DNA from: an uncultured Kiloniellaceae bacterium
GTDB lineage: Bacteria > Pseudomonadota > Alphaproteobacteria > Kiloniellales > Kiloniellaceae
Reading direction: 5' to 3'
NCBI GenBank assembly: GCA_947500035.1
Contig: CANMQP010000005.1
Location: 806,001 to 870,000 of the forward strand
DNA length: 64,000 nucleotides
Shown here: positions 1-7,369 of the stretch, piece by piece
Position numbering within the stretch: the stretch's first letter is position 1
How the letters are laid out: the number at the start of each line of letters is the position of its first letter
Translations under genes and position numbers: made by a program
The notes under the pieces: generated by a model
Told to the model about the DNA's origin: nothing
Seen by the model: only the letters and a program-made list of their open reading frames with translations
Databases searched by the model: none

Positions 1-128
1 GCAACCCTTTACCATAAGAAATTGGTTGCGGGACAAACTATTTTCAATCTGTTAAAGCTTTGCAACAAGCCTTTTGGCAGCTATCTAAAGGCGTTTAAAA
101 ATTTCACTTTCTTTACAAGAGGTTCCTC

Positions 129-449
129 ATGTCTGGCCAAGTCGCCGCTTCGCACATCCTACTCATGTATGCAGGATCGGAACGTTCAAGCGCAACCCGT
201 TCTAAAGACGAAGCCCTGAGTGAAATCGAGAGCCTCAAGGCCCGACTCGATGAAGGCGCCAACTTTGGCGAACTCGCGAGCGCGCATTCCGATTGTCCTT
301 CCGGCCAGAGCGGTGGCGACCTCGGTTCGTTCGGCCGGGGCATGATGGTACCGGAATTTGAGACAGCGGCCTTTGGTCTCGAAATCGGAGGCACCAGCGG
401 TGTCGTAGAGACCCCCTTCGGCTACCATCTCATCCATCGAACGGCTTAG
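129..449 (+). CDS. Parvulin-type peptidyl-prolyl cis-trans isomerase
   Basis: This 106-residue protein is a stand-alone PpiC/parvulin rotamase domain that catalyses cis-trans isomerisation of prolyl bonds. The family signature is visible: ASHILL near residues 7-12, the GGDLGSFGRGMMVPEF block around 63-79, and TPFGYHLIH near the C-terminus. There is no signal peptide, so it is probably cytosolic, like the 93-residue PpiC of E. coli. The start has a purine-rich AAGAGG six bases upstream. The upstream 128 bases are AT-rich and hold no gene. The next gene begins 27 bp downstream on the same strand, so the two may be co-transcribed. The family is clear; the client proteins are unknown. Confidence 0.93.
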   Translation: MSGQVAASHILLMYAGSERSSATRSKDEALSEIESLKARLDEGANFGELASAHSDCPSGQSGGDLGSFGRGMMVPEFETAAFGLEIGGTSGVVETPFGYHLIHRTA

Positions 450-476
450 AGCCGGTTTGACGGCGGCAGTTCAAGT

Positions 477-725
477 ATGAAAACACACCAAATTCCGATC
501 GAAGACATCTACGTTCCTGCGAAGTTCAAAAAAGAGATCGACGAGGCGAAGATCGCCGAGCGGGCCGAGAACCTGCTCGAAGACGGTGAACAAAGCCCGA
601 TCCAGGTACGACGGGACGATAAAAAAGGCTACGTGCTGGTAAAAGGCCTCAACCGGCTTGAGGCTTGCCGCGCCCTTGGCGAGACTGAGATTGAATGCCT
701 GATCGTGGCCGCACGGCAGCATTGA
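477..725 (+). CDS. Small ParB N-terminal-like domain protein
   Basis: The 82-residue product consists almost entirely of a ParB/sulfiredoxin-superfamily fold. It opens with IPIEDIYVP, continues with a short helix-rich stretch and SPIQVRRDDKKGYVLVKGLNRLEA. The GLNRLEA segment sits where ParB proteins have the nucleotide-binding GERRxRA box. No helix-turn-helix or C-terminal dimerisation region is present, so it is not a chromosome-partitioning ParB. Such minimal domains occur as stand-alone proteins, and whether this one binds a nucleotide is unknown. It follows the parvulin gene by 27 bp on the same strand. Family assignment is good; function is open. Confidence 0.75.
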   Translation: MKTHQIPIEDIYVPAKFKKEIDEAKIAERAENLLEDGEQSPIQVRRDDKKGYVLVKGLNRLEACRALGETEIECLIVAARQH

Positions 726-877
726 TTAAGAGCCCGTCGCCGCGCCGTTAAAGCACACCAGCTCCTGGGACCTGTCCAAGTAGCGTTGCAGCAATCCCGG
801 AGCTTGGCTAGCATCGCGCGCAAACAACGGAGTCGCTGCACTCCAGCGTCTTCAGTCTTCACTCTGCAGGAGTTTCT

Positions 878-2179
878 ATGCCGTCCAGCCAGGGACAAAG
901 CCGTCTCGAAGCGGCCCGCCGGGCGCTTACCCATGTTCACGAGCAACTGGAACTGGAATTCGGCATCGAGCTCTGGGACGGTTCCAGCATTCCCCCCGGG
1001 AAAACCGGTGAGACCGACCTCCGCCTCGCAATTACGGATGAAATGGCCCTGCCACGGCTTTTGCGTAGCCCGAAAGCCAAAACCCTGATCGACCTTTACA
1101 TCGCCGGGAACATCGAGATCCGGGGCGGTACTCTCTTCGAACTCGCGGCGCGACGCCCGAAGATCAAATCACGGGTTCTGCGCCAGCGCCTGGACAAGGG
1201 CCTCATATTTAAAGCCGCCCTGCCCCTGCTCTTTGCCCGCAAAAAGTCGGACGTTTCAGGTGATGGCCTGGGCGACGGCTCCACCGCCGGCAAGGGCAGC
1301 GACAAGGCGGATATCGCCTACCACTACGACGTTTCGAACGACTTCTACCGTCTCTTCCTCGATCAGGAGATGGTCTATACCTGCGGTTACTTCACCGACT
1401 GGTCCAACGACATCGACACCGCCCAGCGCGACAAGCTTGATATGATCTGCAAAAAGCTGCGCCTGAAGCCGGGCGAACGCCTGCTGGATATCGGCTGCGG
1501 CTGGGGCGCCCTGATCTGTCATGCCGCCGAGCACTACGGTGTGACGGCACTGGGCGTGACCCTCTCGGACGAGCAACTCGAACTGGCCCGGGAGCGGATC
1601 GCCGAACGGGGGCTTAGAGACAAGGTATCGGTCGAACTGCGGGACTTCCGCGATCTGCAAGGAACCTTCGACAAGGTCTCGTCCATCGGTATGTTCGAGC
1701 ATGTCGGCATCGCCAATCACGAGAGTTACTTCAAGACCGTCAATCGCCTTCTGGAGCCGCGGGGCATTTACCTGCACCACTCCATTGCGCGGCGCGGCAA
1801 ATCCACCGATGCCAAGTTCAATCGCAAGCGCCCTGAATACACCTCGATGCTCAAATACATCTTCCCGGGCGCGGAGGTAGACCACATCGGCATGTCGGTC
1901 CGCAACCTGGAAGCCTATGGTTTCGAGGTGCACGACGTGGAAGCCTGGCGCGAACACTACGCCCGCACCACGCGCCTCTGGGCCGAGCGGCTGATCGCCA
2001 ACAAGGAGGCCGCGATCGCGGAAGCCGGGGCGGAACGCTACCGGCTCTGGGTGCTGTATCTGAGCGGGGTCTCCCTCGCCTTCGAGCGCGGTACACTCAA
2101 CATCTTCCAGACGGTGGCCTCCAAGCGCACCCGCGGTCTCTCGGGCCTTCCTCCGACCCGCGCGGATCTCTACAGCTGA
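878..2179 (+). CDS. cfa: Cyclopropane-fatty-acyl-phospholipid synthase family protein
   Basis: The 433-residue enzyme should transfer a methylene from S-adenosylmethionine onto the double bond of unsaturated phospholipid acyl chains at the inner membrane face. The CFA hallmarks are visible: YHYDVSNDFYRLFLD from about residue 147, the SAM-binding loop LLDIGCGWGA near 202, SIGMFEHVG near 270, and the C-terminal FERGTLNIFQT near 401. Length is typical (E. coli Cfa has 382 residues). AGGAG lies seven bases before the ATG. Its TGA overlaps the ATG of the MOSC gene (TGATG), indicating translational coupling. Membrane cyclopropanation is commonly linked to acid, salt or stationary-phase stress, but no regulator is visible here. 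Confidence 0.93.
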   Translation: MPSSQGQSRLEAARRALTHVHEQLELEFGIELWDGSSIPPGKTGETDLRLAITDEMALPRLLRSPKAKTLIDLYIAGNIEIRGGTLFELAARRPKIKSRVLRQRLDKGLIFKAALPLLFARKKSDVSGDGLGDGSTAGKGSDKADIAYHYDVSNDFYRLFLDQEMVYTCGYFTDWSNDIDTAQRDKLDMICKKLRLKPGERLLDIGCGWGALICHAAEHYGVTALGVTLSDEQLELARERIAERGLRDKVSVELRDFRDLQGTFDKVSSIGMFEHVGIANHESYFKTVNRLLEPRGIYLHHSIARRGKSTDAKFNRKRPEYTSMLKYIFPGAEVDHIGMSVRNLEAYGFEVHDVEAWREHYARTTRLWAERLIANKEAAIAEAGAERYRLWVLYLSGVSLAFERGTLNIFQTVASKRTRGLSGLPPTRADLYS

Positions 2180-2634
2180 TGGGAAAGCTGCCCATGGTAG
2201 GAAAACTTCTGGGCATCGCCCGGAAATCGAAAAGCCACGCGCCCATGGAAGAAATCCAGACGGCGGACCTTACCCCCGAGACCGGTCTCGAAGGCGATTA
2301 CCGCGGCAAACTCCGCCGCCGCCAAGTATCGGTTCTGTCCCGCGAGGCCTGGGAAGAAACCTGCAAGGAGCATGGCAAGGACCTAGCTTGGACAACCCGA
2401 CGCGCGAACATTCTGATCGAAGGCCTTGATCTCAAAGAAACCAGGGGCGCGCGCCTGAGGATCGGCGACGCCATCCTCGAAGTCCACTGCGAGACCGATC
2501 CCTGCAGCCGCATGGACGACGCCAGCCCGGGCCTGCGCCAAGCCCTGGAACCAAACTGGCGCGGCGGCGTCTGCTGCCGGGTAATCAAGGCCGGAAAAAT
2601 TTCAGTCGGCGATAATGCAGAAATCGAGGCGTGA
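2179..2634 (+). CDS. MOSC domain-containing protein
   Basis: This 151-residue protein is a single MOSC (molybdenum cofactor sulfurase C-terminal) domain. It carries the expected GLEGDYR segment near residue 36, QVSVLSREAWEE near 49, and the conserved cysteine in TDPCSRMD near 107-114, which in the family is proposed to handle sulfur for metal-sulfur centres. No signal peptide or partner domain is seen. Its ATG overlaps the stop of the cyclopropane synthase gene, so it is very likely translated from the same message. The functional connection between the two is not obvious. It ends three bases before the stop of the convergent deacylase gene. Confidence 0.85.
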   Translation: MGKLPMVGKLLGIARKSKSHAPMEEIQTADLTPETGLEGDYRGKLRRRQVSVLSREAWEETCKEHGKDLAWTTRRANILIEGLDLKETRGARLRIGDAILEVHCETDPCSRMDDASPGLRQALEPNWRGGVCCRVIKAGKISVGDNAEIEA

Positions 2635-2637
2635 AAC

Positions 2638-3927
2638 TCAATCAGATCCCGTTTTCTCCAGACCGCACCAGTCCGCGATGAAGAGAGCGATGGTGCCCGT
2701 GACCCGCTTGATCGAACTCAGGCTGACCCGTTCGTCGAAACCATGGATGCCTTCGGAATAGGGCCCGTAAACAAGGCAGGGACAGTCGTCGTAGAGCATG
2801 AAGACCCGCCCATCCAAGTAAGCCGGTGTGACCATACTCTCGAGCTGCTTGCCATGCGAGGACATATGCGCCGTTTCAAGAAGGCATTCCGCATCACTGC
2901 CCTCCTCCAGGACATAGCCCTCTGCGAAGAAACCATTCCACTCCACCTCTGGCGGATTGTTAGCGAGGAAGGAGTTCTTTTGCGCCGCGACCCGCAAACA
3001 GGCTTCGATTTCCGCCGCGCGCTCCGCCGGGTTCCAACCGGGATAAATCGAAATCCGGCAATCGATACTGCACCAAGCCGGCACCGATGAGGCCCAGTCG
3101 CCGCCCGCGATCTTACCGACATTCAGGTTGATGGGGTGATCGGTCTCTTCGAAGTACTTCTGCTGATCCTTCTCGGCATTCCAGCGCGCTTCCAATTCGT
3201 GGAGAGCCGCGATCAGCGGGAAGGTCGCCTCAATGGCATTCGCGCCTGAGCCTGCTTCCAATACATGCACCGGTATGCCGCGAACATGAACCCGGAACCA
3301 AAGAACGCCGACATTGGCGCGGACAAGTTTGCCGTCCATGGGTTCGGGAATGATCGCCGCGTCGGCGCGATAGCCTCGCACCAGGCAAGAGAGCGCGCCG
3401 TTACCGGTGCATTCTTCCTCGGTCACCGACTGGAGGTGAACCCGGGCGGCGGGCTGTAACCCGAGCGCCGTCAGGGCGTCCAGGGCGAAGACGTTCGCCG
3501 CGATCCCAGCCTTCATATCACCAGACCCGCGACCATAGAGCCAGTCGCCGTCCAGGTGCGGGTCGTAAGGCGGTTGGGTCCACATATCGAGCGGTCCGGT
3601 CGGCACTACGTCTACGTGCCCGTTGAGGATCAGCGAACGTCCCTGCTCCTCCCGTGGCCGGTGGGTTCCCACCACGTTAATGGCATTTGTGTAGTCGACC
3701 TTGACCGGAGAAAACCCAGGGTGATGCTCGATCTCCCCGACCTGAATGGCCCAGCGGTCCATGGCCAGGCCCCGGCTTTTCAGCGCTTCGAAGATGAAGT
3801 CCTGGGCAGTATGTTCCTGCCCTCGGACCGATGGAAAACGCACGAGATCGCGGGTGAAGGCCAACTGCTTATCGAAACCGGCTTCGATCGCCGCCAGTAT
3901 GTCTTTCTCTAGCTCTTTATCGGGCAA
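2638..3927 (-). CDS. M20 family deacylase (ArgE/DapE-type)
   Basis: The 429-residue protein is a zinc-dependent M20 amidohydrolase of the ArgE/DapE/ACY1 family. The two metal-binding regions are clear: NGHVDVVP with His104/Asp106, and GRGSGDMKAG with Asp137. The general base falls in TEEECTGNG (Glu170-172). A C-terminal metal His is visible in GIHGFDERV. Length fits acetylornithine deacetylase or succinyl-diaminopimelate desuccinylase. No amino-acid biosynthesis gene lies nearby, so the acyl-amino acid or peptide substrate cannot be named. It is a lone minus-strand gene, convergent with the MOSC gene. Upstream lies the repeat-bearing gap at 3928-4158. Confidence 0.88.
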   Translation of the reverse strand: MPDKELEKDILAAIEAGFDKQLAFTRDLVRFPSVRGQEHTAQDFIFEALKSRGLAMDRWAIQVGEIEHHPGFSPVKVDYTNAINVVGTHRPREEQGRSLILNGHVDVVPTGPLDMWTQPPYDPHLDGDWLYGRGSGDMKAGIAANVFALDALTALGLQPAARVHLQSVTEEECTGNGALSCLVRGYRADAAIIPEPMDGKLVRANVGVLWFRVHVRGIPVHVLEAGSGANAIEATFPLIAALHELEARWNAEKDQQKYFEETDHPINLNVGKIAGGDWASSVPAWCSIDCRISIYPGWNPAERAAEIEACLRVAAQKNSFLANNPPEVEWNGFFAEGYVLEEGSDAECLLETAHMSSHGKQLESMVTPAYLDGRVFMLYDDCPCLVYGPYSEGIHGFDERVSLSSIKRVTGTIALFIADWCGLEKTGSD

Positions 3928-4029
3928 TCGTCTCTCCCTTCAACACACAGATCAGCCGTTCTCTTGAACCAACTACTCCACAAGTGCCGAAGGAGGGCAA
4001 CCGCTTTTCAGTCCGGGACCAGCCAGAGT

Positions 4030-4161
4030 CTAGTGTGATGTTTCTGAAGTTCGCCGCATAATTTGCGGTGAATTTAGGAGACTGAATTACACTAGATTCA
4101 ATGAGTGAGTGTCCCGTTGAATCTGAAATTCAATGAAGTGAATTTCTGATTCGGGATACTA
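4030..4161. repeat. Dispersed palindromic repeat, copy 1 (extended form)
   Basis: The core at 4096-4161 matches 43475-43540 at 59 of 66 positions with no gap. It contains the dyad CTGAAATTCAATGAAGTGAA flanked by TTTCTG. The left extension, 4030-4095, opens with CTAGTGTGATG and closes with ACACTAG, so it is itself bounded by a short inverted repeat, and it holds an imperfect hairpin TTCGCCGC/GCGGTGAA. Copy 2 has CTAGTGTGATG joined directly to the core. The right end of this copy supplies the TAG stop (read on the minus strand) of the phosphoesterase gene. Confidence 0.8.
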
Positions 4162-4995
4162 GGGATGCGCGTACCTGACGGCCCAGTCCTCGACCGGGCT
4201 CTCACGCAGGCTGAACTTCCGACTTTTATCCAGGAAATCGTGAGTATGAATGACAACGCTGTCATCTCCGATCAGCACCACAGCATAGGCCGGCGGCTCG
4301 AAGCTGCCGGCGATGGCGGACTCCGCCTCCAGGTCGAACCAGCACTGGTGATTCATGGCCCGCAGGCTGGAAACGGAGATCCCCTTCCAGTTCCCCGACA
4401 ATGGCCGGTGTATATGTCCGAAGAATAGGTGGCGGATGCGTCCGGCATAGGGTTCGATGGTCGCCGCGAAGGCTTCCGGCTCCTGCAGCGAGATCCTGTC
4501 GAGCGGCGCGAGGCCGATGGGAAAAGGCGGATGGTGCATGAAAAGAAATACCGGTGCGTCCGCCTCCTCGGCCGCCTTGAGCTGAGCCCTCAGCCAGGCC
4601 CGCCGGGTTTCGCAGTACCAACCGGCATGCGTGCCTTCCAGATTGGTGTCGAGAAAGACCAGATGCCCTTGAGCGGTTTTGCGCACCGACTGAACGAAAC
4701 CGTTTTCGTCGCGGACCTGCGCTGGAAAGTGCTCGAAAAAGATGGCCCTGTCGTCATGATTACCGAGCAGAAGTTCCAAAGGCGGTTTCAGAGTCGACAG
4801 CACCTCGGCCAGGCTCTCGAAGGCTTCCGGTTCTCCCCAGTGGGTCAGGTCTCCCGTGATACAGACCAGATCAGCGTCCCGGTGATGTTTGTTGATATCG
4901 GCCACGGCAGCTTCCAGCACGGTCCTGGGATCGCCGCCGTAGAGGGTCTCGCCTTTGGGAACGAAGTGCGTGTCGGTGAGGTGGATCAGCTTCAT
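4159..4995 (-). CDS. Calcineurin-like metallophosphoesterase (CpdA/GpdQ type)
   Basis: The 278-residue protein is a dinuclear-metal phosphodiesterase of the class III cyclic-nucleotide/glycerophosphodiesterase group. All metal-ligand motifs are present in order: LTDTHF, GDLTHW, GNHDD, MHHPP and GHIH. There is no signal peptide, so it acts in the cytosol. The ATG at 4995 was preferred to a GTG two codons upstream because AGGA lies nine bases before it. It follows the Ugp-like importer on the same strand, 118 bp after the binding-protein gene and beyond a hairpin with a T-run. The context suggests cleavage of an imported phosphodiester such as a glycerophosphodiester. A cAMP phosphodiesterase role is the alternative. 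Confidence 0.85.
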   Translation of the reverse strand: MKLIHLTDTHFVPKGETLYGGDPRTVLEAAVADINKHHRDADLVCITGDLTHWGEPEAFESLAEVLSTLKPPLELLLGNHDDRAIFFEHFPAQVRDENGFVQSVRKTAQGHLVFLDTNLEGTHAGWYCETRRAWLRAQLKAAEEADAPVFLFMHHPPFPIGLAPLDRISLQEPEAFAATIEPYAGRIRHLFFGHIHRPLSGNWKGISVSSLRAMNHQCWFDLEAESAIAGSFEPPAYAVVLIGDDSVVIHTHDFLDKSRKFSLRESPVEDWAVRYAHP

Positions 4996-5052
4996 GGTCA
5001 CATGTCCTGAGGGGTGTTCCTACGCCCTGCCCGCTTTCTTCGGCACGGGCTG

Positions 5053-5088
5053 GAAAACCGGCCGATGGACATTGCATCCACCGGCCGG
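5053..5088 (-). terminator. Probable intrinsic terminator or attenuator after the binding-protein gene
   Basis: Inverted arms CCGGCCGATGGA (5058-5069) and TCCACCGGCCGG (5077-5088) pair with a single mismatch around a seven-base loop. On the minus strand the hairpin is followed by TTTTCC. It lies between the binding-protein gene and the phosphoesterase gene, so it could terminate or weaken transcription into the phosphoesterase. Confidence 0.65.
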
Positions 5089-5113
5089 CCGCTCTTGTTC
5101 TTTTTGAGGGCCC

Positions 5114-6373
5114 TTAAGAGCCTTCAGCCGGAAGGAGGCTCTGAACCTCTTCCACCAGTTCTTCCTGCAGGGCCTTCATGTCGTCGTTCTCGCCGACGAC
5201 AATGCTCTCGATGCTGTCATAAATGACTTGGGTGACCGCCAGACCGTTATCGCCCGGATAGGCCTGCCAATCACGCAGCAGCGGCAGCTGATCAACCGCG
5301 GTCTGTTTGTTGGGGTTTTCCTTGTAAAAGTCCGCCAGGATGATTTCGTTGGCGGCTTTATTCGGCGGCATGTAACCGGTGGTCCGAGCCACATCGGCGG
5401 CGCCTTCGCCCGAGGTGATGAACTTCAGCCAGGCCCAGGAAGCCTCCAGAACCGCGGGATCGTCGGACTGGGACACCAGCATGGCGGCGTTACCGCCGGC
5501 GGGCAGGCCTTTCGGCGTGCCCGCGATGCCCGGGAAAGGACCGGTTTTGAGGGTGAAGTCGCCCTGGGACCGCTCGACGGCACCGACGGCGGAGGTCGAC
5601 CAGAACATCATGGCCACCTGACCGGCAGAGAAGGAGGACAGAGCCTCTTTCCATTCCAGGTTTTTCATCTCGCATTCGCGGAACAGCGTCTTCATGGTCT
5701 CCAGCGCCGTCAGGCCTGCATCGCTGGCGACGTTGAACTTGCCGTTTTCGATGGTCGCTTCGTCCTGGCTCCACATCAGCGCCTGAAGGAACCAGTTCCC
5801 GGTGATGTTCCAGCCCCAGAAGATCGGGTTTTCGACGCCGTTGGCCTTCAGGGCCTTACAGGTATCGACCACTTCAGCCCAGGTGCTCGGGAATTCGGTG
5901 ATCCCGGCCTTCGCCATCAGGTCCATGTTGTAGTACCCGACCGGCAGCGACACCGAGAACGGCAAACCATGAACCTCGTCGTTGAAGGTCGAGAGGGTCA
6001 GCATCGCCTCGTGATAGCCGTCCTTGGCGAAGTCGGCTTCTTTGTTGATGTAGGGCTCCAGCGAGCGGGCGATGCCCTTCTCGACCAGGATCGCCTGACG
6101 GTTCAGACCCTGCATGGTGACATCCGGCAGGTTGCCCGAGACGGCTTCGCGCAGAATGGTGTTGGTGCCGTCCTCGTAGTTTTCATAGGTCGCGCGGATC
6201 GAAACCTCGATGTTGGGATGCTGCGCATTGAACTTCGGCAGGATCTTCTCGTAGGTCACATCAAAGAGGTGCGAGTAAGGATAGGCGAATTCGATCTTCA
6301 CCTTTTCCTCCGCCTGCGCGGTTGCTACAAGGGATGCCGCTAAGAGCACGGCGGTGGCGAGTGTGCGTTTCAT
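5114..6373 (-). CDS. ABC transporter substrate-binding protein, UgpB/carbohydrate-uptake-1 type
   Basis: This 419-residue periplasmic protein begins with a Sec signal peptide, cleaved after about residue 21 (LVATAQA). It belongs to the extracellular solute-binding family 1 used by CUT1 sugar and glycerol-3-phosphate importers. It shows the usual N-terminal FNAQHPNIEVSI segment, LPFSVSLPVGYYN near residue 140, and AGQVAMMFWSTSAVGA near 270, matching the inward-facing pocket region of UgpB/MalE-like proteins. It is the last core gene of the ATPase-permease-permease-binding protein operon. A strong stem-loop precedes it and a terminator-like hairpin follows it. The ligand is inferred from the adjacent phosphoesterase to be a glycerophosphodiester or similar, but a sugar is possible. 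Confidence 0.85.
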   Translation of the reverse strand: MKRTLATAVLLAASLVATAQAEEKVKIEFAYPYSHLFDVTYEKILPKFNAQHPNIEVSIRATYENYEDGTNTILREAVSGNLPDVTMQGLNRQAILVEKGIARSLEPYINKEADFAKDGYHEAMLTLSTFNDEVHGLPFSVSLPVGYYNMDLMAKAGITEFPSTWAEVVDTCKALKANGVENPIFWGWNITGNWFLQALMWSQDEATIENGKFNVASDAGLTALETMKTLFRECEMKNLEWKEALSSFSAGQVAMMFWSTSAVGAVERSQGDFTLKTGPFPGIAGTPKGLPAGGNAAMLVSQSDDPAVLEASWAWLKFITSGEGAADVARTTGYMPPNKAANEIILADFYKENPNKQTAVDQLPLLRDWQAYPGDNGLAVTQVIYDSIESIVVGENDDMKALQEELVEEVQSLLPAEGS

Positions 6374-6394
6374 TGTCTCTCTCTTTCGCTGTGC

Positions 6395-6428
6395 GGGACC
6401 CGGTTGGTTTGGCGACGGACCGGGTCCC
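6395..6428 (-). promoter_or_regulatory. Stem-loop in the leader of the binding-protein gene
   Basis: Perfect ten-base arms GGGACCCGGT (6395-6404) and ACCGGGTCCC (6419-6428) enclose a 14-base loop in the gap between the second permease and the binding-protein gene. There is no T-run after it on the minus strand, so it looks like an mRNA-processing or stability hairpin rather than a terminator. Such elements often raise binding-protein dosage over that of the permeases. Confidence 0.6.
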
Positions 6429-6475
6429 TTCGTTTTTCCGGCGAATGCCGGAACTCCCTGCTGTCGGGCGACCTG

Positions 6476-7369
6476 TTACTTCATACCCGAAAGTGTGATC
6501 CCCTCGATAAAGCGCCGCTGCGCGAGCATGAACGCCACGATCAGAGGCGTGACGATGATGGTGGCTGTCGCCATCATCGGACCGTAAAAACTGCCGTCCG
6601 CATCGCCCTTGAATTCCCGAAGGCCCAGAGGCGGTGTGAAAAGATCCCGATTTCCCGTGATCACGATGCGCGGCCAGAAGTAATCGTTCCAGTGGGCCAC
6701 GACCGAGAAGATCGCGAAGGCCAGCAGCGCGGGCACGGCCGTCGGCAGCATGACCTTCCAGACGATGGAGAGTTCGCTCATGCCGTCCATGCGCGCGGCG
6801 TCGATCAGATCGTCCGGCACGGTCATGAAGAACTGCCGCATGAGGAAGATGCCGAAGACCGAGATGGTCCAGGGGATAATCAGCGCCGCGTAGCTGTTGG
6901 TCAGGCCGACCTTGGCCAGCATGATGTAGAGCGGCAGCGCGATGGCGTGCACCGGGATCAGCAGGCAGAAGAGCACCATGCCGAAGACGAACTCCCGCCC
7001 CTTGAAGCGCAGCTTGGCGAGAGCATAGGCGCAGGGCAGCGCGACGATGACCTGGATCAGGAAGATCGACAGCGTCACCACCACGCCGTTGAAGAGGTAG
7101 CGCAGCAGCGGGGCTTCGGAAAAGGCTTTGCTGTAGTTGAAGACAACCGGAAGAAAGCTGCAGTCTTCACGGCTGCCGCCAACCACGACGCAGCGCTCAT
7201 CGACCATCAGCTCCTGCGCGCCGAAAAAGCCGCCCTCGTTACGGTCGATTTCGCCGGGGCTCTTAAAGGAATAGCTGAGCATGACATAGAACGGCAGGAT
7301 CACGATGATGGCGCCGAGGATGAGCACCAGATGTTTCCAGCCTTCGCCGATGTGATGAGCCTGGATCAT
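6476..7369 (-). CDS. ABC transporter permease, UgpE/MalG type
   Basis: The 297-residue inner-membrane protein has six predicted membrane segments, beginning with HLVLILGAIIVILPFYVML. It carries the cytoplasmic EAA loop that docks on the ATPase, seen as DAARMDGMSELSIVWKVMLP around residues 192-211. It is the second of two permeases in a CUT1-type importer and its start overlaps the stop of the first by four bases. An unusual feature is an extended periplasmic segment at about residues 40-75 containing two cysteines, possibly a disulfide. The likely role is forming the translocation pore with its neighbour. Confidence 0.88.
   Translation of the reverse strand: MIQAHHIGEGWKHLVLILGAIIVILPFYVMLSYSFKSPGEIDRNEGGFFGAQELMVDERCVVVGGSREDCSFLPVVFNYSKAFSEAPLLRYLFNGVVVTLSIFLIQVIVALPCAYALAKLRFKGREFVFGMVLFCLLIPVHAIALPLYIMLAKVGLTNSYAALIIPWTISVFGIFLMRQFFMTVPDDLIDAARMDGMSELSIVWKVMLPTAVPALLAFAIFSVVAHWNDYFWPRIVITGNRDLFTPPLGLREFKGDADGSFYGPMMATATIIVTPLIVAFMLAQRRFIEGITLSGMK

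Noticed and set aside
1-128. Small plus-strand frame at 22-219 as a leader gene
   Set aside because: It overlaps the parvulin gene in another frame, has low-information content and no ribosome site of note.
1256-1957. Minus-strand frame of 233 codons
   Set aside because: It is the shadow of the cyclopropane synthase gene and has no motif.
5228-6343. Long plus-strand reading frame of 371 codons
   Set aside because: It is antisense to the ABC binding-protein gene, has no recognisable motif, and arises from GC-rich codon structure.
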